Origin: Bacteroidota bacterium
Lineage (GTDB): Bacteria > Bacteroidota > Ignavibacteria > Ignavibacteriales > Ignavibacteriaceae
DNA: 5,081 nucleotides
NCBI GenBank assembly: GCA_021796135.1
Contig: JAJYOQ010000328.1
Span: forward strand, 1-5,081
Direction: 5' to 3'
The position numbers were made by a program, and so were the translations under genes. The notes beneath the pieces are model-generated. The model ran no database searches and was not told the origin of the DNA. It worked only from the letters and a program-made list of their open reading frames with translations. Shown here piece after piece: positions 1-5,081 of the stretch. How positions within the stretch are numbered: position 1 is the stretch's first letter; every line of letters begins with the position of its first letter.

Positions 1-80
1 AAGACTCTCTAACGCACTGGCGAGCTACCTGGCGATGGCTATATGAGCCGACGGAATCAATTAATGATTTATCAGCGTAA
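1..80. other. Anomalous left edge, non-homologous to the adjoining gene
   Basis: About 32 of the first 60 bases are G or C, against roughly a third in the rest of the window. In the frame of the downstream glycosidase the stretch is open from base 3 but ends in a TAA at 78-80. The translation of any plus-strand frame here shows nothing like the family 3 glycosidase sequence expected just before the GEKPYAE segment. It is either foreign DNA joined by a rearrangement that cut the gene, or low-quality or chimeric sequence at a contig end. I cannot tell which from the window alone. Confidence 0.5.
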
Positions 81-110
81 GGTCTTTCAAATACAAAAGC
101 CGATTATTCT

Positions 111-809
111 GTGGTGATAATAGGTGAAAAGCCTTATGCTGAAGGTAGAGGCGATAGAACCGATCTCAGTTTATCAAAGTCCGATGTCGACTTAATCAAA
201 AAAATGAAAAGCTACGGAAATCCGGTTGTTGTTATTTTAATAAGCGGCAGGCCTATGATTCTTGAGCCTATACTTCACTTCTCGGATGCAATAATAGCTG
301 CATGGCTGCCGGGTACCGAAGGCGAAGGCGTATCAGATGTGCTTTTTGGTGATTATGCTCCTAAAGGATTACTTTCTCATACTTGGTTCAGCAGTATGAA
401 TCAACTTCCGATTAACGTAGGTGATAGCGTATACCATCCTTTGTTCCCTTATGGATACGGCATTACATCTTTTGCTAATTCAGCAAAAGGATCTAATCCT
501 ATACTGATGTCTGCAATTGTCAAAAAAGATGGGAAGCATTTAGAACTGACATTCGATAAACCAATGAAAAACCAATCAATCTCCGGAGAAAGTTTCTCTT
601 TAAACAAAAACGGTTCCCCTTTTCCTGAAAAGATTGATGCATCTTTAAAGAAAAATGACAATACTACAATCATTTTATCAATTGGCACTCCTTTTACTCA
701 AAAAAATATCGTAACAGTTTCTTATAATCCTGGCAATGTTGAATCAGTTGATGGAGGATTATTAGAGCCATTCAGCGCTTATGATGTATACAATTGGGCT
801 TCTAATTAA
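111..809 (+). CDS. Glycoside hydrolase family 3, C-terminal part (beta-glucosidase/exoglucanase type), 5' truncated
   Basis: This is the C-terminal half of a retaining family 3 beta-glycosidase, an enzyme that removes glucose from beta-glucans, usually in the periplasm or outside the cell. Numbered from the GTG at 111, it has [11 protein letters not shown] (5-15), where the Glu of YAE is by family analogy the likely acid/base, then ISGRP (44-48), [12 protein letters not shown] (63-74), LFGDY (78-82), a TWF segment and LFPYGYGI (111-118). This order matches plant and bacterial exo-beta-glucanases closely. Residues of about 125-232 form an Ig-like (SwmB-type) tail ending in [10 protein letters not shown]. 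The N-terminal barrel carrying the nucleophile Asp is absent. Homology begins before the GTG, at about base 87 (SNTKADYS), so the GTG is not the native start; a TAA at 78-80 then breaks the frame. Read it as a gene fragment or pseudogene unless the edge is an assembly artefact. Confidence 0.85.
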   Translation: MVIIGEKPYAEGRGDRTDLSLSKSDVDLIKKMKSYGNPVVVILISGRPMILEPILHFSDAIIAAWLPGTEGEGVSDVLFGDYAPKGLLSHTWFSSMNQLPINVGDSVYHPLFPYGYGITSFANSAKGSNPILMSAIVKKDGKHLELTFDKPMKNQSISGESFSLNKNGSPFPEKIDASLKKNDNTTIILSIGTPFTQKNIVTVSYNPGNVESVDGGLLEPFSAYDVYNWASN

Positions 810-851
810 GTAGCTTTTGTAACAACAGTCTATTGTATTAGATTTCTAAAT

Positions 852-892
852 TATCCCGGTGCAAGATTACATTTGACAACCGGGATATTTTT
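852..892 (+). terminator. Rho-independent terminator after the glycosidase
   Basis: A perfect 9-bp inverted repeat, TATCCCGGT (852-860) and ACCGGGATA (879-887), encloses an 18-base loop and is followed directly by TTTTT (888-892). It lies 43 bases after the glycosidase stop codon and before the acetyltransferase, so it probably ends the glycosidase transcript. The long loop makes it less than ideal, but the GC core and T-run are convincing. Confidence 0.72.
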
Positions 893-956
893 ATATAGAA
901 TTGCCAGAGAAAATCTTTAAATCACTACAAAGTTTGCCATTTATAAAAATTCCGGA

Positions 957-1472
957 ATGGATATCAATATTTTGTCGAATCAAAAAATATTTGAAGAAGT
1001 TATAACCGAAAGTCAAATAGTAGTTGTAGAGACATTAGCAAAAGAAATATGGACTGAGCATTATACGCCAATTATCGGCAAAGATCAGGTCGAGTATATG
1101 CTGGAAAAATTTCAATCTCGAGAGGCAATTGCTGAACAAATAAGAAGCGGATATCAATATTTTATAATTAGGGAAGATGATAAGTCAATCGGATATCTCA
1201 GCATAATATCAAGAGTTAACGATCTTTTCTTAAGTAAAATATACATAAAATCTGGTGAACGTGGGAAAGGGTTTGCAAGGAAAGCCATTCAATTTGTAGA
1301 GAATTTAGCCAAGGGTAATGGATTAAAGAAAATAATCCTAACAGTAAATAAAAATAATATTAATAGTATAAAAGCCTATGAGAAAATTGGCTTCAAGAAT
1401 CTTGGCTCAATTGTTCAGGATATTGGTGGAGGCTTTATAATGGATGACTATGAAATGGCTAAAGTACTCTAA
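957..1472 (+). CDS. GNAT family N-acetyltransferase, PaiA-like
   Basis: This cytoplasmic 171-residue protein is predicted to move an acetyl group from acetyl-CoA to an amine. Residues 20-65 form the helical N-terminal region typical of PaiA-type GNATs (IWTEHYTPIIGKDQVEYML). Strands at 67-71 and 78-86 follow, then the acetyl-CoA pyrophosphate loop R102-G-K-G105-F-A107, fitting R/Q-x-x-G-x-G/A. The late motif NSIKAYEKIGF (136-146) includes Tyr141, the position of the usual general acid. The C-terminus DIGGGFIMDDYEMAK is characteristic of PaiA-like proteins, some of which act on polyamines; the substrate here is unknown. The length is normal. The ATG at 957 has no clear Shine-Dalgarno site, but the N-terminal fit supports it. 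The gene stands alone, between the terminator at 852-892 and a 128-base gap. Confidence 0.87.
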   Translation: MDINILSNQKIFEEVITESQIVVVETLAKEIWTEHYTPIIGKDQVEYMLEKFQSREAIAEQIRSGYQYFIIREDDKSIGYLSIISRVNDLFLSKIYIKSGERGKGFARKAIQFVENLAKGNGLKKIILTVNKNNINSIKAYEKIGFKNLGSIVQDIGGGFIMDDYEMAKVL

Positions 1473-1481
1473 ACTAAAATC

Positions 1482-1521
1482 TCTACTACTCCATTGTTCC
1501 ATGGCTCCAACACCCCGCTCA
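1482..1521. repeat. Degenerate 8-bp-period intergenic repeat
   Basis: Five consecutive octamers can be read: TCTACTAC, TCCATTGT, TCCATGGC, TCCAACAC and CCCGCTCA. The three central units all begin TCCA, and the strand is strongly pyrimidine-biased compared with the A+T-rich flanks. The repeat fills the gap between the acetyltransferase stop and the AhpD-like gene. It has no start codon, hairpin with T-run or coding signal of its own. It may be one copy of a dispersed intergenic repeat; the rest of the genome is not visible here. Confidence 0.4.
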
Positions 1522-1600
1522 CTTTTGTTTAATCAAATCTTGTTTCAGTTTTAGTTTCTAATCTTGAGCAGTATATTTACCAACTAAAAAAATCAAAGTA

Positions 1601-1969
1601 ATGGACGAAAATCAAATGAAAAAAACTACATCAGATACGCGAAAATATCGTGTTGATATGAATGATAAAATCTTAAATTCTGGCTTTAGAGACTTTAATA
1701 AATTTTTTGCCCTGGATAATAAGGCTTATATTAACGGCGCTTTGCCTTCTAAAGCAAAAGAATTAATGGGGCTTGTAGCTTCAATGGTTTTACGCTGCAA
1801 CGATTGCATCTTTTATCATATCGACAGAGCAATTCAAGAAGGCGCAACAAAAGAGGAGCTTTATGAAAGCTTTAACGTGGCGCTAATAGTAGGCGGTTCT
1901 ATTGTGATCCCTCACCTAAGATATGCCTTTGAGGTGACAGAAGATATATTGAATGAATCAAGATCTTAG
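1601..1969 (+). CDS. Carboxymuconolactone decarboxylase (AhpD-like) family protein
   Basis: This small all-helical protein of 122 residues has the alkylhydroperoxidase AhpD core. Glu54, Cys66, Cys69 and His73 give E-x11-C-x-x-C-x3-H, the spacing of the catalytic residues of mycobacterial AhpD. The His that in AhpD sits just before the second Cys is Asp68 here, a common variant in the wider family. The family includes thiol-dependent peroxide reductases, CMD decarboxylases and many uncharacterised members; the CxxC argues for redox rather than decarboxylase activity. The core spans about 45-105, and the first 25 residues are polar and probably poorly ordered. No peroxiredoxin (AhpC) gene adjoins it, so the electron donor and partner are unknown. 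The ATG at 1601 is preceded only by an A-rich stretch (1585-1593). Met6 (1616) is an alternative start that would not affect the core. Confidence 0.85.
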   Translation: MDENQMKKTTSDTRKYRVDMNDKILNSGFRDFNKFFALDNKAYINGALPSKAKELMGLVASMVLRCNDCIFYHIDRAIQEGATKEELYESFNVALIVGGSIVIPHLRYAFEVTEDILNESRS

Positions 1970-2020
1970 TACTTTTTAATTAACGTAAAATTTTTAATAT
2001 TATAAAATTACGGAATCATA

Positions 2021-2275
2021 ATGCACATAATAGGGTATATAGGATTAGTTACCTTAGCGGCAAGTTGGGTACCCCAAACCTTTGATACGATTAAAGAAAA
2101 ACATTGCAGGGTAAATGGATATTTTTTAGTTCTAAATAGTATAGGTAGTTTTTCCCTTATGCTGTATTCATTTTTCTTAGGGGATATGGTTTTTTCAATC
2201 TTAAATTCTATGACGTCGGTAGGTGCTCTTATAAATATTTTTTATAAGGTCAGAACAAGGATTTCCCAAAGATGA
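2021..2275 (+). CDS. Small PQ-loop membrane protein, SemiSWEET-like
   Basis: This 84-residue protein has three predicted membrane helices at about 3-20, 34-53 and 56-76, and a basic tail (KVRTRISQR). The first helix ends in WVPQT with the Pro-Gln pair at 18-19. A charged loop, TIKEKHCR, follows, and the second helix runs into LYSFFLGD. Size, topology and PQ motif match bacterial SemiSWEETs, half-transporters that dimerise to pass sugars. By hand alignment the sugar-contact Asn of SemiSWEETs corresponds to Asn62, but the pocket Trp appears to be Leu46, so sugar transport is uncertain. Alternatives are other small three-helix families, including those related to the lipid A biosynthesis N-terminal domain. 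The last codons overlap the start of rdgB by four bases (ATGA), so it is probably the first gene of a three-gene unit. No clear ribosome binding site precedes ATG 2021. Confidence 0.7.
   Translation: MHIIGYIGLVTLAASWVPQTFDTIKEKHCRVNGYFLVLNSIGSFSLMLYSFFLGDMVFSILNSMTSVGALINIFYKVRTRISQR
2257..2261 (+). promoter_or_regulatory. Shine-Dalgarno site of rdgB inside the upstream gene
   Basis: AAGGA lies 10 bases before the ATG at 2272, within the 3' end of the SemiSWEET-like gene. Together with the ATGA stop/start overlap it supports ATG 2272 as the rdgB start and suggests translational coupling. Confidence 0.5.
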
Positions 2276-2862
2276 ATCATATAATTTTTGCTTCGAAGAA
2301 TAAAAATAAAATTATTGAAGTTTCTGAAATCCTTGGAGAGAAGGAATTCAAAATTGTATCATTATTAGGCTTGGATATTCCGGATATAATTGAGGACGGC
2401 TCCACTTTCGAGGAGAATGCTAAAATAAAAGCCCAAACGGTTTATGATAATTTTAGAGTTCCGGTAATTGCAGATGATTCCGGTATTTTGGTTGAACAGT
2501 TAGATGGCGGACCGGGGGTTTATTCGGCCCGGTATTCCGGCGAAAGCGCTACGGATAAAGAGAACAATGAAAAGCTTCTATTTGAGTTGAAAAATTTTCC
2601 CGATCCGCACAAAGCAAAATATGTCTGCGCTGCTGTGTTTTATGACGGGAATAAATTTATATCCGCATTTGGTGAGGTCCAGGGAGAAATTATAAGAGAT
2701 GGAAAAGGCACGCGCGGTTTTGGATATGATCCATTCTTCGTGCCGGTAGGTTATCAAAAAACAATGGCTGAATTGACTTTAGAAGAAAAAAATAAAATTA
2801 GTCATAGGTCAATTGCTTTTAACGAATTAAAAAAAATAATTATTAAAAAAAGGCAGGAATAA
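2272..2862 (+). CDS. rdgB: XTP/dITP diphosphatase (non-canonical purine NTP pyrophosphatase, RdgB/HAM1)
   Basis: This cytoplasmic house-cleaning enzyme hydrolyses dITP, ITP and XTP to the monophosphate plus pyrophosphate, keeping deaminated purines out of DNA and RNA. The 196 residues match the usual length (E. coli about 197). All family motifs are present: SKNKNK (8-13) binds phosphate, TFEENAKIKA is at 45-54, ADDSG (67-71) carries the catalytic Asp69 and Ser70, GGPGVYSARYSG follows at 79-90, GTRGFGYDP is at 146-154, and the C-terminal KISHR (175-179) contacts the base. The start at 2272 is fixed by the N-terminal IIFASKN strand and the AAGGA site. The gene overlaps the PQ-loop gene by four bases and ends two bases before the lipoprotein gene, so the three are very likely co-transcribed. 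Nothing appears to be missing or altered. Confidence 0.96.
   Translation: MNHIIFASKNKNKIIEVSEILGEKEFKIVSLLGLDIPDIIEDGSTFEENAKIKAQTVYDNFRVPVIADDSGILVEQLDGGPGVYSARYSGESATDKENNEKLLFELKNFPDPHKAKYVCAAVFYDGNKFISAFGEVQGEIIRDGKGTRGFGYDPFFVPVGYQKTMAELTLEEKNKISHRSIAFNELKKIIIKKRQE
2855..2858 (+). promoter_or_regulatory. Shine-Dalgarno site of the lipoprotein gene
   Basis: AGGA sits six bases before the ATG at 2865 and overlaps the last codons of rdgB. It is among the better ribosome binding sites in the window and settles the lipoprotein start directly ahead of its signal peptide. Confidence 0.55.
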
Positions 2863-2864
2863 CT

Positions 2865-3659
2865 ATGAAAAAAATAATTTTATTGTTCGCTCTAATAATA
2901 TCGACCGGAATCTTGTTTAATGCTTGCAAGAATAGCAATTCTGTTAGCCCAAATACATCTAGCGGTACGGCCGTTTATTTTCCGAGCGGGGATGGCAGTA
3001 ATTATGTCTATGCAGTACAAGCAACTGATTCAACTGGTGGTACAATTACCGGAACGAGATCAAGTACATACAGCGGGACATCTGTTATTAACGGCGTTAC
3101 TTTTCAGAAAGAAATTGACACCTTAGCTTTTGGCACCGGCGTTCATGTGGCTGCTTCTTACTTTAAAGTCTCAAGTTCGGAAGTGGATTATTTCCTTGAT
3201 ACTACCGGATTGTCTACTTCAATTCCCGATTCTTTAATTAAATATCTTTCCTTTAGTTCAACTTTAAAAGCATTCTCATTTCCGTTTCAAAGCGGGCAAA
3301 CTTGGGACGTTTTTGATATGGGGTTAAAAATAGGTTCTTTTAATATTCCGGTAATAAATGTAACCGCGAATTATTTAGGTACGCAGCCTATTACATTAAA
3401 CTTAACTAGCGGGCAGTCTACTCAAACTGCCGCGGAAGTAAACTTTGTCTTAACTCTTACCATTCCAAATCTTTCAAATCCTTTAGCCACTCCTACACAA
3501 AAAAGTTACTCTGCTATTGCTTGGCTTGTGCAAAATATAGGAATTGTAAAGTGGCAGGGAAGCGGAGCGGTGTTCAGTGCGTTTAGTGGAAACGGCGTAA
3601 GTCTGGGTGATACAACTACAACTGTAACCCAAACTTTGCTTTCTTACCATCTAAAATAG
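2865..3659 (+). CDS. Predicted lipoprotein of unknown function
   Basis: I do not recognise a named family. The 264-residue product begins with a lipoprotein signal peptide: MKK, a hydrophobic stretch at 4-18, and a lipobox-like LFNAC with Cys21 as the lipidated residue. The mature protein is rich in Ser, Thr, Gly and aromatic residues and should be mainly beta-strand. After the Cys comes KNSNSVSPN, a flexible linker with no acidic run, so the acidic surface-export signal known from some Bacteroidota lipoproteins is not evident; it may face the periplasm. Two segments resemble patterns seen in secreted proteins of this group: FPFQSGQTWDVF (139-150) and AWLVQNIGIVKW (219-230). No catalytic motif is visible. 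It starts two bases after rdgB with a good ribosome binding site, so it is probably in the same transcript, though a functional link to RdgB is not obvious. It converges on menG, 16 bases away. Confidence 0.8.
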   Translation: MKKIILLFALIISTGILFNACKNSNSVSPNTSSGTAVYFPSGDGSNYVYAVQATDSTGGTITGTRSSTYSGTSVINGVTFQKEIDTLAFGTGVHVAASYFKVSSSEVDYFLDTTGLSTSIPDSLIKYLSFSSTLKAFSFPFQSGQTWDVFDMGLKIGSFNIPVINVTANYLGTQPITLNLTSGQSTQTAAEVNFVLTLTIPNLSNPLATPTQKSYSAIAWLVQNIGIVKWQGSGAVFSAFSGNGVSLGDTTTTVTQTLLSYHLK

Positions 3660-3675
3660 GTCTTGGTGAAAAGAA

Positions 3676-4359
3676 TTACTTTGTGGCTATAATAACTTGT
3701 ACAATGCCTAAAGTAAGGTGATACTTTTCAATTTTTCTAAAGCCCGAATTTTGTAGAAGTTCGGGCAAATTTATTTTTTCGTCGAACTCTTCAACTGAAT
3801 TAGGAAGATAATTGTAAGCTTCTTTGTCGCCTGAAACTAATCCGCCTATTAGTGGCAATATCTTTTTAAAGTAAAATTTATATAATCGTTTGAAAATTGG
3901 ATTAGAAGGCATTCTAAATTCTATAATTGTTGCTTTGCCGTTCTTCTTTAATGCGCTGTAAAAAGAATTAAAGCCGTCCTGTATATCGTAAAAATTTCTC
4001 ACTCCGAAAGCAACGGTAATATTAGTAACCGATTCATTCTTTACAGGCATCTTTTCAGCAACCATTTGGAAATTATTACCTTTGATCCAATTACTTTTTT
4101 TATTGAAAAGCCTCAGCATATTACCGGAGAAATCTGCTCCGAATATCTTTATAACTCCCTGCCTTTTAGCTTCGATTGCTACGTCACCAGTTCCGCATGC
4201 AACGTCAAGCAGGATGGATTCGGAATTCAACCCGGTTAGCTTAAGAGCCTTCCGCCGCCAATAATAATCTGTACCAAAGCTTAACAAATGGTTTAAGAAA
4301 TCATAACGGAAAGCGATCGAATCAAAAATCTTTTTTACTTTATTTTTTTTGTCACTCAT
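3676..4359 (-). CDS. ubiE/menG: Demethylmenaquinone methyltransferase (MenG/UbiE)
   Basis: This enzyme performs the SAM-dependent C-methylation of demethylmenaquinol to menaquinol, the last step in making the respiratory quinone; in ubiquinone producers the same family methylates a benzoquinol intermediate. The 227 residues are a normal length. Visible motifs are FDSIAFRYDFLNHLLSFG (12-29) with the following WRRKA, the SAM-binding glycine loop LDVACGTGD (51-59), GADFSGNML (74-82) including the acidic residue that holds the ribose, VAFGVRNFYD (116-125) and the C-terminal GGLVSGDKEAYNYLPNSVEEF (172-192). LPELLQNSGF and the closing strand GIVQVIIATK complete the fold. Menaquinone is the likely substrate because organisms of this type generally use it; that part is inference. 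It starts five bases after the stop of the PAP2 gene and is probably co-transcribed with it. Confidence 0.95.
   Translation of the reverse strand: MSDKKNKVKKIFDSIAFRYDFLNHLLSFGTDYYWRRKALKLTGLNSESILLDVACGTGDVAIEAKRQGVIKIFGADFSGNMLRLFNKKSNWIKGNNFQMVAEKMPVKNESVTNITVAFGVRNFYDIQDGFNSFYSALKKNGKATIIEFRMPSNPIFKRLYKFYFKKILPLIGGLVSGDKEAYNYLPNSVEEFDEKINLPELLQNSGFRKIEKYHLTLGIVQVIIATK
3742..3780 (+). terminator. Possible terminator of the plus-strand cluster, inside menG
   Basis: GCCCGAA (3742-3748) and TTCGGGC (3760-3766) form a perfect 7-bp GC-rich stem with an 11-base loop, followed on the plus strand by AAATTTATTTTTT. The tail is T-rich only in the plus direction, so it suits transcripts arriving from the lipoprotein gene, whose stop is 82 bases upstream. 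The same bases encode the conserved LPELLQNSGF segment of MenG on the other strand, so the hairpin could also be a by-product of that coding sequence. Confidence 0.42.
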
Positions 4360-4364
4360 ATTAT

Positions 4365-5081
4365 TTACTTACCTGGCTTATTAAATTTATCATATTCAAA
4401 TTCTTCTTGACCAAGCTTTCTTCGCCACCAATTAAAGATATATCTGCCAGTCCAGATAGAAAAAATCATAAAAACTAAACCACCAAACAAATCTATAACA
4501 TAATGATACCAAAGGTATACAGTTGCAAAAATCAAAAGTGTTCCGATTGGAATAAAGAAATACCGGGAGCGGCTTTTTAATTTAACCGAAAGATACATCA
4601 CAATTAAGGTAATCATTGTGTGCCCGCTTGGAAAAACATCACGCTGTACCAAAGCAGCAGGATTAGCGGTTCCTGCAGGTATGGACTCGCCTGCATCGAT
4701 AAAATCTCTTAGATACGGAGTGAACCATAGCCCGGGGAGTTTTTGGTTTAAGAACGAAAAGTGATGAAGCGTAAATCTAGGACCTATGCCCGGCAATGCA
4801 AAATATCCGAGATAAGATAAATAAAATCCGTAGATTATAGAAAAAACAGCATAGTCCAACGCCACGTACCGCTTATCTTTTAATAATGTTAAACCTAAAA
4901 TTACCGGAAGCAAATAAAACATGCTGTAAACTATCTGAAGGATTTCTGTGAGAAGAGGAAACGAGTATTTTAACAAAAAAGAGGCGGGGTCACCGCCAAA
5001 CATCCACCTGTCAATATTAATAAAAAGCCAGTCGTAGTCATGCTGTCTGATAGGTTCAACTAAATAATATGAGTGACAAAA
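4365..5081 (-). CDS. PAP2 superfamily membrane phosphatase/transferase, Aur1-like; 5' end outside the window
   Basis: This is an integral membrane enzyme of the PAP2 (lipid phosphatase/phosphotransferase) superfamily. The frame stays open to base 5081, giving 238 visible residues, and the start lies beyond the edge; the ATG at 5003 is internal, because the preceding 26 residues include family-like HDYDWLFINIDRWM. In visible numbering the motifs are PGIGPR (97-102), FPSGHT (150-155) with the phosphate-binding PSGH, and HYVID (193-197), whose His and Asp form the catalytic pair. Hydrophobic helices lie at about 44-66, 77-97, 156-167, 174-192 and 196-216, followed by a charged tail. The PGIGPR form and HYxxD pattern resemble the Aur1/inositol-phosphotransferase branch more than classical undecaprenyl pyrophosphate phosphatases. 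The substrate could be a polyprenyl or other lipid phosphate. It is 5 bp upstream of menG. Confidence 0.87.
   Translation of the reverse strand, partial: FCHSYYLVEPIRQHDYDWLFINIDRWMFGGDPASFLLKYSFPLLTEILQIVYSMFYLLPVILGLTLLKDKRYVALDYAVFSIIYGFYLSYLGYFALPGIGPRFTLHHFSFLNQKLPGLWFTPYLRDFIDAGESIPAGTANPAALVQRDVFPSGHTMITLIVMYLSVKLKSRSRYFFIPIGTLLIFATVYLWYHYVIDLFGGLVFMIFSIWTGRYIFNWWRRKLGQEEFEYDKFNKPGK

Noticed and set aside
449..688. 79-residue minus-strand open frame
   Set aside because: It lies fully inside the glycosidase gene on the other strand and has no ribosome binding site or family likeness, so it is a shadow frame.
901..956. TTGCCA and TATAAA boxes ahead of the acetyltransferase
   Set aside because: No pair has acceptable spacing, and no Bacteroidota-type TAnnTTTG element is correctly placed, so no promoter is called.
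1980..2008. Promoter-like pair TTAACG and TATAAA before the PQ-loop gene
   Set aside because: The spacer is about 15 bases and the whole gap is A+T-rich, so such matches arise easily by chance. A promoter is expected here but I cannot place it.
2920..3126. 68-residue plus-strand open frame within the lipoprotein gene
   Set aside because: It overlaps the signal peptide and mature start of a convincing lipoprotein in another frame; the translation has no recognisable features.
3604..3631. TGGGT/ACCCA hairpin near the end of the lipoprotein gene
   Set aside because: The stem is only five base pairs with an 18-base loop and no T-run in either direction, so it is not a credible terminator.
4082..4264. 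60-residue plus-strand open frame opposite menG
   Set aside because: It is antisense to the SAM-binding core of MenG, so it is explained by the coding constraint of that gene.

Overview
This 5.1 kb window is ordinary, gene-dense bacterial chromosome with low GC (mid-30s percent, judged by eye). The gene styles suggest a Gram-negative bacterium of the Bacteroidota/Chlorobi/Ignavibacteria neighbourhood: a lipoprotein with a Bacteroidota-like signal peptide, a secreted-type family 3 glycosidase with an Ig-like tail, weak Shine-Dalgarno sites and a menaquinone methyltransferase. The taxonomic placement is inference. I see no mobile element, CRISPR array, tRNA or rRNA, and no gene-free stretch longer than about 150 bases inside the window.

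Layout. At the left edge (1-80) lies DNA with clearly higher GC, no recognisable coding content and a stop in the downstream reading frame. Next to it is the 3' part of a family 3 glycoside hydrolase (to 809), which ends with an Ig-like domain and a good intrinsic terminator (852-892). Two stand-alone plus-strand genes follow: a PaiA-like GNAT acetyltransferase (957-1472) and an AhpD-like carboxymuconolactone decarboxylase family protein (1601-1969). Between them is a short degenerate 8-bp-period repeat (1482-1521). A compact plus-strand cluster comes next: a three-helix PQ-loop/SemiSWEET-like membrane protein (2021-2275), the nucleotide-pool sanitiser RdgB (2272-2862, 4-bp ATGA overlap) and a lipoprotein of unknown function (2865-3659, 2-bp gap).

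Converging on this cluster from the right is a minus-strand pair 5 bp apart: a PAP2/Aur1-type membrane phosphatase or transferase (4365 to beyond 5081, 5' end not in the window) and MenG/UbiE (3676-4359), which catalyses the last methylation of menaquinone synthesis. The two convergent units are separated by only 16 bp. The only terminator-like hairpin I can find for the plus-strand cluster (3742-3780) lies inside the 3' end of menG.

No clear undescribed system is present. The items most worth a second look are the broken or chimeric left edge of the glycosidase, the terminator embedded in menG, the 8-bp-period intergenic repeat, and the translational coupling of a SemiSWEET-like protein with RdgB.
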